Positions 51,603 through 63,009 of a stretch of DNA of 64,000 nucleotides are shown piece by piece (the first letter of the stretch is position 1; every line of letters begins with the position of its first letter). Location: the NCBI GenBank assembly GCA_018287875.1, contig JAGVVL010000018.1:868001-932000 (forward strand), read 5' to 3'. This stretch comes from Nigrospora sphaerica. Its lineage: Eukaryota > Ascomycota > Sordariomycetes > Amphisphaeriales > Apiosporaceae. The position numbers were made by a program, and so were the translations under genes. The notes beneath the pieces are model-generated. The model worked only from the letters and a program-made list of their open reading frames with translations. It ran no database searches and had not been told where the DNA came from.

Positions 51603-52514
51603 GAAACACCGGCCCAACAGCCGGCGCCTCGGCAACTCCTTCGCAGCTGAATGTCAAGGGTTTGGTTCCCGGTTGGGCTTTGGACCCGGGACACACTTTT
51701 TGCGAGTGACGGAGGGAGAGGAGTGGATTGGCTAGCACATTTGGTGAATGGTGGAATCACGTGGGCGTTGGCAAGTCGATGCGGCGTCAGGGCCCGGCAA
51801 TGGGGTGTGTTACTGAGGAGTGTCCTTGTGCCTGGCGTTTGGTGGTACGAGGCAAGAGATGAATGAAAGAAATGCCCATCCGCGACGAAGGAGAGGCGTC
51901 CACACAGCTCTTCATCGAGCCATCGGACCCCGTCAAAGTGAACAATGCCTCATCCCCCCAGGGTCTCCCCGCCATCCTCGCCGCGGCCGCCTACGGCATT
52001 CACCGTGGCAGCGGGCAGGTGCCCTATTGCCCTCTGTCCCGGGGATCCTGGGGGAGGTTGTCACCGCCAGGTTCTGATATCTGACGTGAAGACGACCGAG
52101 GGCCAGTGCCATGGGACGATGCGAGAGCAAGAGCAGAATAATCGTATGGAGCCTCCTCGCCGCCCGCCCCCGGGTCTCTAGTTCTCCCGACCGGGAAGGG
52201 AGTGACGCCCCTACACCGAGCGTCACGGCGCTCAGTCGCACGTTCCGATGCGGCCCTCCATCCGATAAGTCGGCGCCGGGCGGTGAGAACGTCGTGTGTC
52301 GGGAGACGACGACGCATTACAGCAGTCACTTCCAGCTGTGAAGGACGGAAACCATCCTGGAATTTCACGGGGAGGATTGGCAGGATGACCAGCGGGCGTG
52401 TGGGGTTTGAACCAGGTATCTATTTTATTCTTCTTCCTCTTCTTCGCTTTCTTCTTTCCGATATCCCTCAAGCCTATGGACACACAGCCCACTCCAACCC
52501 CCTCCTCCACCGCT
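51603..52514. other. Intergenic stretch downstream of the CocE-like gene
   Basis: ORFs on both strands overlap without domains. No gene seen. Confidence 0.45.
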
Positions 52515-54269
52515 TCACACAAACGGCAAGACGACGCAGCTGGGCGTGTCGGCGCCCAAGTGGACGCGGTGGGCGCCGCGGTTGAGGCTGTGCTCGTGCG
52601 AGCCGAAGTTGTTGACGGCGGGGCTGCGGCCGGACACGGTGACGCGCAGGGCCTCGCCGGCGGCGTACTCGATGCCCATGGCCCAGATGCCTATGTCCAA
52701 ACGCACGACGGTGCCGGGCTGGACCTTCTCCTCGCGGTCGTGCGGGTGGTAGGGCCAGTGCGGGTGTATGCTGCGCGCCGGGTCGGTGGCGCGGTGCGAC
52801 GCGCGCAGGATGCCGAGCGGGCCGCGGTAGAGGACGACCTCGGTGCGCTGCTCGGGCGTCATCTCGTCGAAGCTGCGGATCGGCAGGCCCTTCCAGGGAA
52901 TGTTGAGGTTCAGCATCGGCTGCCCCGCCGCGTCCAGCTTCTCGAGCTGCACGTACACGTCCATGTCGTCGGCCGCCTCGCAGCTCATGTACAGCTCCGC
53001 CTTGGGTAGGCCCACGAGGCGCGTGCGCTCGGCGAACACGTGCGTGAAGCCGACCGTCTCGGCGCTCTCCGAGTCGTACGCCACCGTGCCCGCCGCCGCC
53101 GGCGCGTCCGGGCCCAGTCGCCCGTCGGCCTGCAGGTACAGCTTCTTGTACTCGGTGCGCGGCAGCGGGAAGTCGTCCTCGACGACGTTCTCGAGCGGCG
53201 GCTCCGTGCCGAAGCGGAGGACGGCCATGCGCACGCGCGGCGTCTTCTCCCAGCCGTTGTCGGCACCTAGGAGGAAGTGGTCAAAGAACTGCAGCAGTTC
53301 CTCCCTGGCCTGCGCGTTGCCCCAGATGTCGTACCACTCCTGCCACGGGTGCCAGCGCAGCCACTTGTGCGGGCTGTCGACCTCGAGCCAGCCGCGGATG
53401 GCGCCCATGCCGTGCATCGTGTTGGTCCAGGTGCCCGTGATGTAGGTCGGGATGTTGATCTTCTTCATGTCGGGCCGCTTGTCGTTCCACCAGTCGTTGG
53501 CGAGCGGGCTGGCCTTCCACATTTCGCGCGGGCTCTCCATGCCGTGCCGCCCCGCAAGCATGTACTTGACGATGAGCTTGTCGAACAGGTCGCCGTTGTA
53601 GATGCCGCCGCGCCCAAACTGCTCGCGGTACAGGTCGCCGCAGCCCTCCCAGGGCGCGATGGCCTTGAGGTGCGGCGGTCGCAGCGCCGCGACGAACCAC
53701 TGCGCGATGGCCAGGTGCGAGTTGCCCGCCATGCCGACGTCTCCCGTGCACCAGGGCAGCGCCGCCACCGCCTCGACCGTGTCGTAGCCGTCCTCGGCCT
53801 CCTGCGTGCCGAGGACCGCCATGACGCCGTCCGAGTCGCCGGTCCCGCGGACGTCCACATTGACGATGGCGTAGCCGCGCGGCACCCAGTCGGCCGGGTC
53901 GGGGCCCTCGAACTTCTCAAGCCCGCTGAGCGTGCCGTCGGGGATGCCGAGGTTCCAGGGCGTCATCAGCTTCAGCGACGACAGCCCGTTGAACTTCTTG
54001 CCGAACGGGCTCCAGGACAGGATGGCGGGCACGGGCGCGCCATTCTCGGACCCCGGCGGCCGGTACACGTCCATGTACAGCTTGGCGCCGTCGCGCATGG
54101 TGACGGCGACGTCGTGGTCCACTTGGATGTCGCACGACAACGGTTTGGACTGGAAGCCGTTCCAGCCGGCCGGCAGCACTTCGCTGCGCGGGTTGAGCGG
54201 CTGGTAGCCCCCGGGCCCCGGCTTGGGCTCGTTGATGGGCACCACGATGGGCTGCGTCTTGGTCGCCAT
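52515..54269 (-). CDS. CocE/NonD (S15-like) alpha/beta hydrolase
   Basis: A single exon encodes 584 aa from ATG 54269 (context CACCATGG); the frame is open further upstream to 54521 but that part is low complexity. The N-terminal hydrolase domain has VTMRDGAKLYMDVYRP, PAILSWSPFGK, GYAIVNVDVRGTGDSDG and the nucleophile elbow AGNSHLA with Ser184 (family G.S..G). A helical cap follows, then ITGTWTNTMHGMGAIRGW and WLRWHPWQEWYDIW, and then a C-terminal jelly-roll domain (X-Pro dipeptidyl-peptidase C-terminal type) ending HSLNRGAHRVHLG. Family members cleave esters or acyl bonds such as cocaine or acylated amines; many fungal members have unknown substrates. There is no signal peptide at this start, so it is probably cytosolic. 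Confidence 0.9.
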   Translation of the reverse strand: MATKTQPIVVPINEPKPGPGGYQPLNPRSEVLPAGWNGFQSKPLSCDIQVDHDVAVTMRDGAKLYMDVYRPPGSENGAPVPAILSWSPFGKKFNGLSSLKLMTPWNLGIPDGTLSGLEKFEGPDPADWVPRGYAIVNVDVRGTGDSDGVMAVLGTQEAEDGYDTVEAVAALPWCTGDVGMAGNSHLAIAQWFVAALRPPHLKAIAPWEGCGDLYREQFGRGGIYNGDLFDKLIVKYMLAGRHGMESPREMWKASPLANDWWNDKRPDMKKINIPTYITGTWTNTMHGMGAIRGWLEVDSPHKWLRWHPWQEWYDIWGNAQAREELLQFFDHFLLGADNGWEKTPRVRMAVLRFGTEPPLENVVEDDFPLPRTEYKKLYLQADGRLGPDAPAAAGTVAYDSESAETVGFTHVFAERTRLVGLPKAELYMSCEAADDMDVYVQLEKLDAAGQPMLNLNIPWKGLPIRSFDEMTPEQRTEVVLYRGPLGILRASHRATDPARSIHPHWPYHPHDREEKVQPGTVVRLDIGIWAMGIEYAAGEALRVTVSGRSPAVNNFGSHEHSLNRGAHRVHLGADTPSCVVLPFV

Positions 54270-55814
54270 GGTGTGCGCTGTATCTATCCGGCGGGTGGGT
54301 GTGTGATTGGTCCCCGGGGGAGATGTCAGGGGTGATAGCAGTGCCGTGCGAAGCCCGGTCCGGAATCGTCCAAGGGTCTGAAGACGAGGGAGCCTGTTTC
54401 TCATAGACGGTGAACCGCCAGTACGAGCAGAGAAGGAAAGAAGGCCGAGGGGGAGTGCATGAACCAATTCACTCGTCAATCTCGCAAAGCCGGCACGCGA
54501 CTTGGGCGACTTTTGTACCACAGGCAGACGGCCATGGTCATTCTAACCACATCAACTACATCTCGAGTGTTCTGCCCGGCGATGCGTTCGTCTGCTGTGT
54601 GATTCCGCGGCTCGTGGGGTCCCCCATTCCGGAATGTAAGATGCTCGTCGGCTCATGGTGGCGGATTAGCCTCGGAATCGCTCTGATTGGGCAGTTTTCT
54701 CGAACCAGGGCCGCCCTTGCCTTTCCCTGTTCCCGCCGGGTCGCGGGCCAGATCTGAGGGGAAAATGGGGAAAGGACACTCACTACCTTAATCCGGGGAT
54801 GCGAACTCCGCGTTTCCCCTCTTGCAATCTCCACTGCCGCTGGAGGCTTTACATACACCCAAAAGCCCCTCGAGGCATTTCAAGGCCCCTCGGGCCGCGC
54901 GTATTGACTCCTGTCCGTTGCTAATGGGGGGAACCCCGCCGGAAGCAGCACAATTTCTGGTGTACCGGGGCGAGGAGGAGGGGGCGAAGCCGACGTGAGA
55001 GCTGGAAAACCGGCAGAGGCCGAACCTTTGGCAGGCCGGGACTTCGTACGCTCCTCTATACTCTAGTGAAACGAGGGGTGGCTTGACCACGGCAGGTGTC
55101 ACTCACATGAGTGAACGTGTATCCCGGTTGGAGAACCGAACAACACCACCGAGCCGACCGTCCACTATTTCGAACTTGTCACCGCGCGGCTGCATTGCGC
55201 AAGCACGCTCCGCCGCCCGGCCCCATGGATCGGGGAATATGGCAGACTCTCGAACACCTCGCTTTCCGCATCCTCAGACATGACGGGCCCTGAATAGGAA
55301 AAGAAAAGAGAAACGAGGCACGGGAACTTACGCAGTAGTCGCGCCCATGGGCCGCGGGCCGGGGCAATGACAAGGTGAGCGGGCGAGGTCCGAGTCAGAC
55401 AGGAATACCCAGTCCACACCAGATCTGGCATAGTCCCCCGATCTCCCCACATTCCGCTCTCACATTCGCCCCTCCTCCACCTCTCCGGGGAAACCCCAAA
55501 GCCCCCCCCGGTCGCCGATCTGGCCGGGCTGGTGCTGTGACGGTGTAGGTTAGCTCATACTGGATAACTAATTGGCGTACGGGACAAAGCGTACCGACGG
55601 GGCCGGCAGTTTGCCGTACTATGCTGGCGGGCTGGGCGACGCATGATCATATAGACCGCAGATTCCGCGGAGTCGTGTCGCTTGGAGCAACCCCCTGGCC
55701 GTACGATGTGCGTTGGTATCCATTCCTACAGAAGCGAACGTACGAGTGTCATCAGATAGGGGGAGAGAGACAGAGATAGAGGAAAAGGCGGCCTGCCGGC
55801 AAAGATAGGTAACC
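54270..55814. other. Divergent promoter region, hydrolase and Zn2Cys6 regulator
   Basis: The two flanking genes are transcribed away from each other. Small ORFs have no domains. Nothing else is recognised. Confidence 0.5.
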
Positions 55815-58182
55815 ATGGCCGACCCGGGAGCCGCGAAGACGACAACGACACCGACACCGCCCCGGCCGCCCAAGCGCAAGCGGCTCAACTTTGCCTGCAA
55901 CTACTGCCGGGCCCGCAAGACGCGCTGTGATGAGCGCAAGCCGTCGTGCCACTCGTGCCTGGCGGCCGGGGTCCGCTGCGTGACAACGGACAAGCGCCGG
56001 CCCGGCGCCGACGTCGAGAGGCGGACGGCCGGCTCGCCGCGCCAGCCCCCCGTCATCTACGACGACTCCCCCATCGAGGACGACCAGTACTTTTCCCTCG
56101 ACGGCGGCGGCGGCGTCGCGCCACCATTAGCACCACCACCACCACCATCCACGCGGGGGCCCACCGGCGACCGGCGCGCGAGCACCACGGCCTTCTCCGA
56201 GTACTCGGCCGAGCCCGACTCCCTCACACCCGCGTCGGGCCGCGGCACCGACACGGACAGCATCGACCCGCCAGCAGAGGACGCGGCGGGGCGCTACGCG
56301 GGCCTGCTGCCTATCCTCCCGCGGCTGCGAGGCAGCAATACGCTCGAGGTACTGACGGCCTGGCTGGATCTGGCCTTCTACCGGCTCGGCCTGGCGCCGC
56401 AGTTCGGCCCGGGCCCCGGGACGCCGCGCGACGACGACGAGGGCGTCGGTGCCCTCGCCCTGTCGCTTGCGGTGCCGGCCCTGCCGCCGCCCGCCGCCTG
56501 CGAGCGCGCCGTCGCCGCCTACTTCGAGCAGATCCACCCCATCTTCCCCGTCCTCGACGCCAAGGCCACGCGGGCCACCTGCCGCGCCGCCGCGGCCGCG
56601 GGGCCACTCGCCCTCGTGCAGGCGGGCGACCTCATGCCCCTCCTGCAGCTGTACCTCGTCCTCGTCATGGGCTCGTCGACGGGCGCGGCATCGTCGTCGC
56701 AGGCTCCCGACCGCAGCAGCACCACGTACGTCAAGTTCTGTAAGACCATGCTGGGCCATATCGTGGCCGTCCGCACCCTCGAGGCGGTCCAGTGCGTCTT
56801 TCTGCTGGCCCTCGCCCTGTGGCTCAGCGACCAGATATCCTCGTCCTGGCCCGTCACCACCCTCTGCGTTTCCATGGCGCAGGCCATGGGCATCCACCGC
56901 CGGCCACTGGCGAGCCGCCGCTCCCCCGTCAACGCGGACCCCGAGGACGAGGAGCGGCGGAGACTCACGTGGTGGAGCATTTACTCGTTCGAGAAGCTGT
57001 TCGCCTTCGAGTTCGGGAGGCAGTCGTCCATACGCGACGCCGAGTGCAACCAGCCCGAGCCGGCCGCCCCGTCGAGCCCTTCCGTTGCCTGGTCCTTCCG
57101 CATCCTGACGGGTTTTGCCAGCCTGCTGTCGCGAATCAACGAGGCTGGCATCCGGATTCGGATCCGCGAGGAGCAAGCCAGCGAATCCGCCATCGAGGCC
57201 ATCATCGAGGACAAAATCCAGCTAACCGGCGAGACGGTATACATGCTCATGCAATGGGCCGATGGTGTTCCCGAAAGATTGCGACCCAGGTCCGATCTGA
57301 TATGCAGCCGGGAAGAATTCCCACTCGCCTCCTTCATCTCGATTCATTACAACAACGCGTGAGTACCTCCTCGGCCCTTACTCGGGTGGCGCCCCCACGC
57401 TGATTTTCACCACTCCAGGTTAATGATGTTATCACGGAATAGCTTCCTCATCAGCGACACGGCCATCAGGCTTGCCGTCGAGAGACACGCCAAAGGCCAG
57501 CCGTGGAGTTCTGTCATCCAAAACGGCCAGACGGCGGCCGCCAACTCGGCGCGGACCATCATCAGACTGCTCATCGACGGCCACGAATTAGACGCGAAAC
57601 CAGCCCTGTTGAACCTGGCCACCTCCCTACACGCCTTGTACGTCCTGGCCATCCGCACGCTCACCAATCCCAGCTCGAGGATGGCCAACTCTGACCTAAA
57701 CGTGAGTTCCCCCATTTTTACGATTTACCCAAGGCAACGACTGACAGAGACGCATGGCACAGCTCTTGCACAATGCGGCCGAATTCGCAGAAGAGCAATA
57801 CAGCAAATTCCACAGTGACCAGAACCTGCAAACCGTGGTGAGGAATCTCACGGATCAGGTAGCCCGTACAGTCCAGATAGCCCAGGGGACAGCCGGGGAC
57901 CGAAGAAAAAGAACCGCTGTGGCCGGCGGCTTCAATGGAACGGACCCGGAGTCATCGTCGCTGGCGTCGGGGGTCACCCGGGCTCCCGCGTTTCCAGGGC
58001 TCGGGGGTGCAGCTTCCACTGCCGCGAATGGGGGCGGGGACGTGAACATGGGCGGCGTCGGTGCTGTGGCCTTCAATGACGTCGCATGGTCCCCGGCGCT
58101 GGCGGATGAGATCGGCTGGGACTGGGGGGACTTTAGCCAGCTTTTTGAGCCCAGCTTTCCCGACATGGCGGTCGGGAATTGA
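55815..58182 (+). CDS. Zn2Cys6 fungal transcription factor
   Basis: Three exons, 55815-57358, 57419-57701 and 57763-58182, encode 748 aa. The DNA-binding cluster is complete: Cys28, 31, 38, 45, 48 and 55 in the order CX2CX6CX6CX2CX6C, with a basic stretch PPKRKRLNF ahead of it. A Pro/Ala/Ser linker follows. The fungal-specific regulatory domain (about residues 165-600) shows YFEQIHPIFPVLDAKATRAT, VRTLEAVQCVFLLALALWLS, VSMAQAMGIHR and RRRLTWWSIYSFEKLFAFEFG, the usual marks. The C-terminal 90 residues are Gly/Ala-rich and end in an acidic/aromatic patch (DEIGWDWGDFSQLFEPSFPD), typical of an activation domain. The protein is nuclear; targets are unknown. Its neighbour, a divergent CocE-like hydrolase, could be a target, but no evidence shows this. 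Confidence 0.92.
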
Positions 58183-58229
58183 TGGTTCGAGTTTCACATC
58201 ATCGATAATTCCGTTTTGCGTCCGTGGCC

Positions 58230-59151
58230 TCACGGCCCTGACACGGTGAGCTTTTCCAGTGCCGCCTGCGCCCTGGCAACATCGGTAGACTCCTCCGGCG
58301 TCTCCAGAGCGGTCGGCAGCTCATCTCCGTTCGGCGGCGCCGCCGCTGGTCTACGCCAGTGGATGGTCGTACCTGTGAAGGCGGGAAAGAACTCATCATC
58401 TTCCGGGAACTTGGTCTTGTCGCATAAGCCGTCGAGCTCTTTGATTCTTACCCATCGTTCGGCCTCGGGATCAGAGCAGCTGTATCGTGTGAGCTTGGGA
58501 CAAAACACAGCCGGGTACAGAAGACGGCACGCACTCTTGCCAAGTATCCCAGCCCGTGCCGATGAAGACGGCGGGAATGTGCTTGGCTATGGCCGCGGAG
58601 TAAATGTCGCTGTAGAGGTGGAGGCCGTACAGGAAAGCGTCTTCCTCGACGAGGCCGTAGGCGCCGGGCGACTCCACAATCTCGTGGCCCCGGGCCTGGA
58701 GGAAAGCCTTATCCGAGGAGGTGAAGCAAGGCTCCTGGAATACCGACCTCAGGGGCTGGTTGGACCGGCCCTTCAAAGCAGCGACGATGGTTTCGAAGGC
58801 GGCGAGCTGGACGTGAGTGCGCCGCTTCAGCGGCCAAGAACCGTCGTCGGGGTCGAAGGAGCCAATCCCTAAGCAGACGGCAGTAGATAGGGGCGGGTCG
58901 GACTTGCGCGCAAGCACAAGCTCACGGAGCCGCCGGCAACCCGCCGAGGCGAGCCATTGCGATTGAATCCGCTGGTGGTCGAGCTCGATCTCGCCGGGGG
59001 TGAGAGTCGCTGCAGCAGGGGTCGGTAGGCCACCCGATGCAGGTTTCGCTGGCTGCTTCGATTGCGATTTGGTACCAGGGCGACGCTTTTGCCTGCGGAC
59101 AAAGGTCCACGCGTCGTTCTCCTGGGAGGGAGCGGCTGAAGACGCAGTCAT
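58230..59151 (-). CDS. SRR1-like domain protein
   Basis: Exon 1 (59151-58535) and exon 2 (58479-58230) flank a 55-nt intron with GTGCGT donor, CTCAC branch and TACAG acceptor. Together they give 288 aa with a continuous WQDCSDPEAERWVRI across the join. The SRR1 domain covers about residues 85-240: STAVCLGIGSFDPDD, TFETIVAAL-like helix, VFQEPCFTSSDKAFLQARGH, EIVESPGAYGLVEEDAFLYGLH and IPAVFIGTGW. SRR1 was named from Arabidopsis (red-light clock signalling); yeast Ber1 is a relative; the biochemical role in fungi is unknown. Start chosen at MTASSAAPS; an upstream in-frame ATG at 59289 gives a basic, unconserved-looking extension. Its stop is only 47 bp from that of the convergent transcription-factor gene. 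Confidence 0.82.
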
Positions 59152-61109
59152 GTTCTCCAAAGCCAGCCGCAGGGCCGCGTCAGTCGTTCGGCTGGGGCTT
59201 TTTCTTGCTATACCGAAATGTCGCGTGCGTCGAGGCGGTTCAGAGTGCCGATGGCAGCCGATGATTTTCCGGCAGTCCTTTTTCCTCACCGCAGAGGCCC
59301 AGTAGGGTGGGCGGCAACGTCCTGCTGTGGACCCAGAAAGGAAACCCGATTCCCGTCCATCTGTGTGGGCTACTCACGAGCTGCTCTTCCAGAGGCCGGC
59401 CCAAGCAAAACAAGTCATAGAAACCTGGCGTCATCTTTGCCAAATCTCTTCTTTCGCATCTACTGAATGGGCGGACGTCCGGATCGCATCGGGCTTTAAC
59501 CGCGTCATGGGTGTAGAGGTCGCAGCGGATCCTGCTGGTCAGCACTACTAGACAAGCACGTTGTGTGCCAGCAACGGCGCTCGTGCTAGCGGTCTGATGA
59601 CCAAGGCGCAGACATTTGTACTGTCGTTTCTTCATGAAAAGCTGGCGCCCGCGAAACAATCCCAACGCTTGCACTTGTAGATAGGCGTGGGGTGAATGCC
59701 TCAACCCGACATCAAGTGCGGCCCTGGCAGGGACAAGGGGATGGAAAGGCGGGAATGGAACCGCCGCGCGCGTGCCAGGGACACGGACACGTTGGACTGG
59801 GTGCCGGACCGACCCTGGAGGGGGACAGCCAACTCGGCTGCGCAATGCAGACGACGCAGGCCCCGATCACCAACACGCCGAAGCACTGTCACACCGGACA
59901 CGCTGCATCGTGTCACCTCGGTAAACGGCACCCATAGCGCGTCGGGGCGGTCCATACGGGCCACACGTCGCCTTTTGTAATCTTGGACGGAATCGAGCGG
60001 TCGCAGACGAGGGCCACGCCGCCCACGTGGGCGGGAGAGGGGCGCTGCTTGTTGAAAGGACGCGTTGCAGGCCGAGCAGGCGGCGAGGCGGCCAAAATTA
60101 GCGGCCACCCCACGGCTGCACGAACCTGCGCGAGCTTGGCCGACCGAGACGCAACCCTCCCGTCATGACACCTCTCGGATTGGCTGGGGGCACGCCCGTG
60201 TCCTGGGGCCTGGCAACCTGGCTCGGCGCTTACACAGCACACAGCACCGCAAAAAGCAGGCGAGCAGGCCCCGAGGTTCCACGACGCTCACCACCGCTGC
60301 CCCCCCCGGCTGGGCGCCATTGGCCGCGGCCGGACGAATCAGGACGGCCGGCACACATGGCAGCGAGTCGCCCAGCCCCGGTAAGCGCCCGCTGATTGGG
60401 CCCACCGATCACCGACAAGGGTTGACCAGCGCGATGGGACCGGGGTCTGCGCAGCTTGGCGCCTCGCAAGCCCTTCTGACTGGCCCGCCACCGGGCCCAG
60501 AAATGCCGGCCGCCCTCTGGAGAGCGGGGAGAGTCGCCGAGAGGGAGGGCTGTCGATATTTGGCCCCCTCCCCGGCATGCAGCCGTCTTCACGCCTGCCT
60601 ATAGGCTCGCCTGCCAGATTGGCGCTCTCCTCCGCCAGGGCCCGTCAGCACCAGCGCCGGCCGCTGGGCCCACGACGGCCCATCGCCATGTGGAGGGGAG
60701 GCCCGTCGGCCTGTCTCAAATATTACCCGGCAGCTGCGTCGTCGCCTTCTGCGGCCGTCTTTCCCGTCCTTCTTCTTCCTCGCATGAGAAAGCGACGATC
60801 GATCCCGGGCCAGGAGAGCTTCATATTCACCACCGCCCCACCCCGTCTGGCTCTGTCCATGTGAGATCGCCCCTCGAGTACTTTAACGCCCACCACCCGA
60901 AAGACTCCGCCGCTCGCGATTTCCACAGCTGGGCAAAGCGCCATTGCGAAAGCCGGGCAACCGTCACCGGGGACGATTACTTGAAGCACCGGGACCTCCA
61001 TCTTGGAAAAGCAAAGAGAGTACCGGGCCATCCGTCGAACGCCCAGTACCGCCGCTTCACTCGCTGCATCAACCGTCCCGACCCGGGCGACACCACACAC
61101 ACAAACACC
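59152..61109. other. Intergenic 2 kb, no supported gene
   Basis: Shared promoter space of the divergent SRR1-like and BIM1-like genes. Overlapping ORFs on both strands at 59690-60610 are GC-driven shadows. Confidence 0.45.
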
Positions 61110-62022
61110 ATGTTGGCCTCGTTATTCATAACATTAGCGGCCTCGACGCTGGCGACGGCCCACGTGATTCTCACCTACCCTGGCTGGAGGGGCAACAACC
61201 TCATAACCAACGACACCTTCCCCTATGGCATGCAGTGGATGTACCCATGTAAGCCGGCCCCCTCGGTCCCTTCCCTTTTCTTCCTCGCCCGCCGGCAGCC
61301 GGGCAACAAGTAGACTGACGGGTTTCCTTCCCCAAAACAGGCGGCGGCATGCCCATGACGGAGAATCGCACGTTCTGGCCGACGCGCGGCGGGGCCATCG
61401 CCATGCAGCCGGGCTGGTTCCAGGGCCACGACAAGGCGACGCTGTACGTAAACCTGGGCCTGCACGACGTCGAGCTGCCCGACGGCTCGCCCAACAACAT
61501 GTCGCTCACCATGGTGCCGGCCTTTGGCATCCTCGGCCCCACCAAGGGCCCCTACCCGGGCACCATCTGCCTGCCGCAGGTCCCGCTCCCGCCCGGCGTG
61601 AACCCCAAGCCCGGCGACCGGGCCACCATCCAGGTCGTCGAGCTGGCCCAGCATGGCGCCGCCCTGTACTCGGTGAGTTTTTGCCCTTCTCCTTCGCCCC
61701 TCCGGTCCCCCCTTTTCCCCCGCCTTGTGCGCGCGTGCCAGGCCTCTCTCCTTCCCCAATGCGGCTGCTGACGGCGGCCCCCCCACAGTGCGTCGACATC
61801 ACCTTTGCCGAGCCGGGCGACTCGCGCATCGCCGACGTCAACAAGACCAACTGCTTCAACAGCACCGAAATCGGCTTCACCGACATCTACACCATCACGA
61901 CCAGGGAGATAGGCGCCTCGGCCACCCAAGCCGTGCGCAGCCGCGCCGCCGCCCTCGCCGCCTCGTGGGCCGCGCCCCTGACCGCCGTCGCCGCCGTCGC
62001 CGCCGGGCTGGCCCTGCTGTAA
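61110..62022 (+). CDS. BIM1/X325-type copper-binding secreted protein, GPI-like tail
   Basis: Three exons, 61110-61248, 61341-61672 and 61789-62022, encode 234 aa. The signal peptide MLASLFITLAASTLATA is cut before His18, so the mature protein starts HVILTYPGWRGNN. An N-terminal histidine is the copper ligand in LPMO-like X325/BIM1 proteins, which keep copper but lack sugar oxidation. A second His lies in GWFQGHDKATLYVNLGL, and an Asp in the C-terminal half could complete the site. The core ends near CVDITFAEP and NCFNSTEIGFTDIYTI, with Cys pairs. The last 25 residues are hydrophobic (Ala/Leu-rich) after a small-residue stretch, as in GPI-anchored proteins. Cryptococcus Bim1 takes part in copper uptake at the cell surface; a similar role here is inference. 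Confidence 0.9.
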
Positions 62023-63009
62023 GAAGAGGAGGAAAACTCCCAGATATCCCGAAAGTTGTATAATAATTCTTATTTTCGGTGTTTCACCCAAAGAGGGGCA
62101 TGAGGCGTCGACGGCGTTCACGGCAGGGAGAGGGTCTATTTTGCTTTTTCTGTTCTTTTCATCCGGCTTTCCGACGCGCTCTATATCCCCACCGCCAGCC
62201 TGTGGAAGCGATGCCATACCCATACCACGCACCATCAATGAAAAGAAACAATATCGAGAACAAACCACTCGATGCCCCCGCTGCGGCTAATGTTCGCCCC
62301 GTGACCTTCGTAATCCCCGCGCCTCGCCGTTTTCTTCCCCTTCCCCTTCCCGGTATCTTACCGATATCTCCCCCTGCATCATGAACCCGTAATCCCAACT
62401 CCCCCTTTTCCCGGTGTACGGTCCCCGAGGCTTCCCGACCGAGAGATACGCCCCCTTCCGCCTTCTTCCCCGCGCCCTGCGGACCCCCTCACCCCGGCGT
62501 ACACACGCGCCCAACGCGACGATCCTCTTCAACCCCGCGGCGTGCCCTTCCGCCAACCCCGCCCGTAACGTTTGTTGTTCCGTGTTCCTGCGTTGGACGC
62601 GCGCCCCACGCGGCCGCGCTCGGGGGCCGCCCAGGGGTTGGTGGACCAGAGACCCGCGACGTTTCTGGGGACCAACGGGAGAGAAGGAGGAGGGGGGTCG
62701 GAAACTTGGGACGGTTGGCGTCTGCAGGTGGGTGGGTCTTTCAGAAAAGAATCATCTATGGGTGTTGATGGAAACGGAGCTGAGGGTCTTGGTCTTGCTA
62801 TCGTTCATTCATTGGTATCCCCCAAAATTTCCATCTATGCAGGGCAAGCGCCGACCTCTAACCACACTCTATGTTCTCGGTGCCTGGCTCTTCCCCATCC
62901 TGTATCACAAGCCATGACCCGATGTGGCGAGAACCTATCACCTCGCACTGAACAACGTGACAATCGGAAGGCAGCTTAGGGCGGTGTGACCGGAGATCCC
63001 ATGCATCCA
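62023..63009. other. Convergent 3' region, no gene seen
   Basis: Lies between the BIM1-like gene and the DOA1 gene, which point toward each other. ORFs at 62414-62979 have no domains. Confidence 0.5.

Noticed and set aside
53277..54335. Plus-strand 352-codon ORF
   Set aside because: Antisense shadow of the CocE/S15-like hydrolase.
56127..57176. Minus-strand 349-codon ORF
   Set aside because: Antisense shadow of the Zn2Cys6 regulator's first exon.
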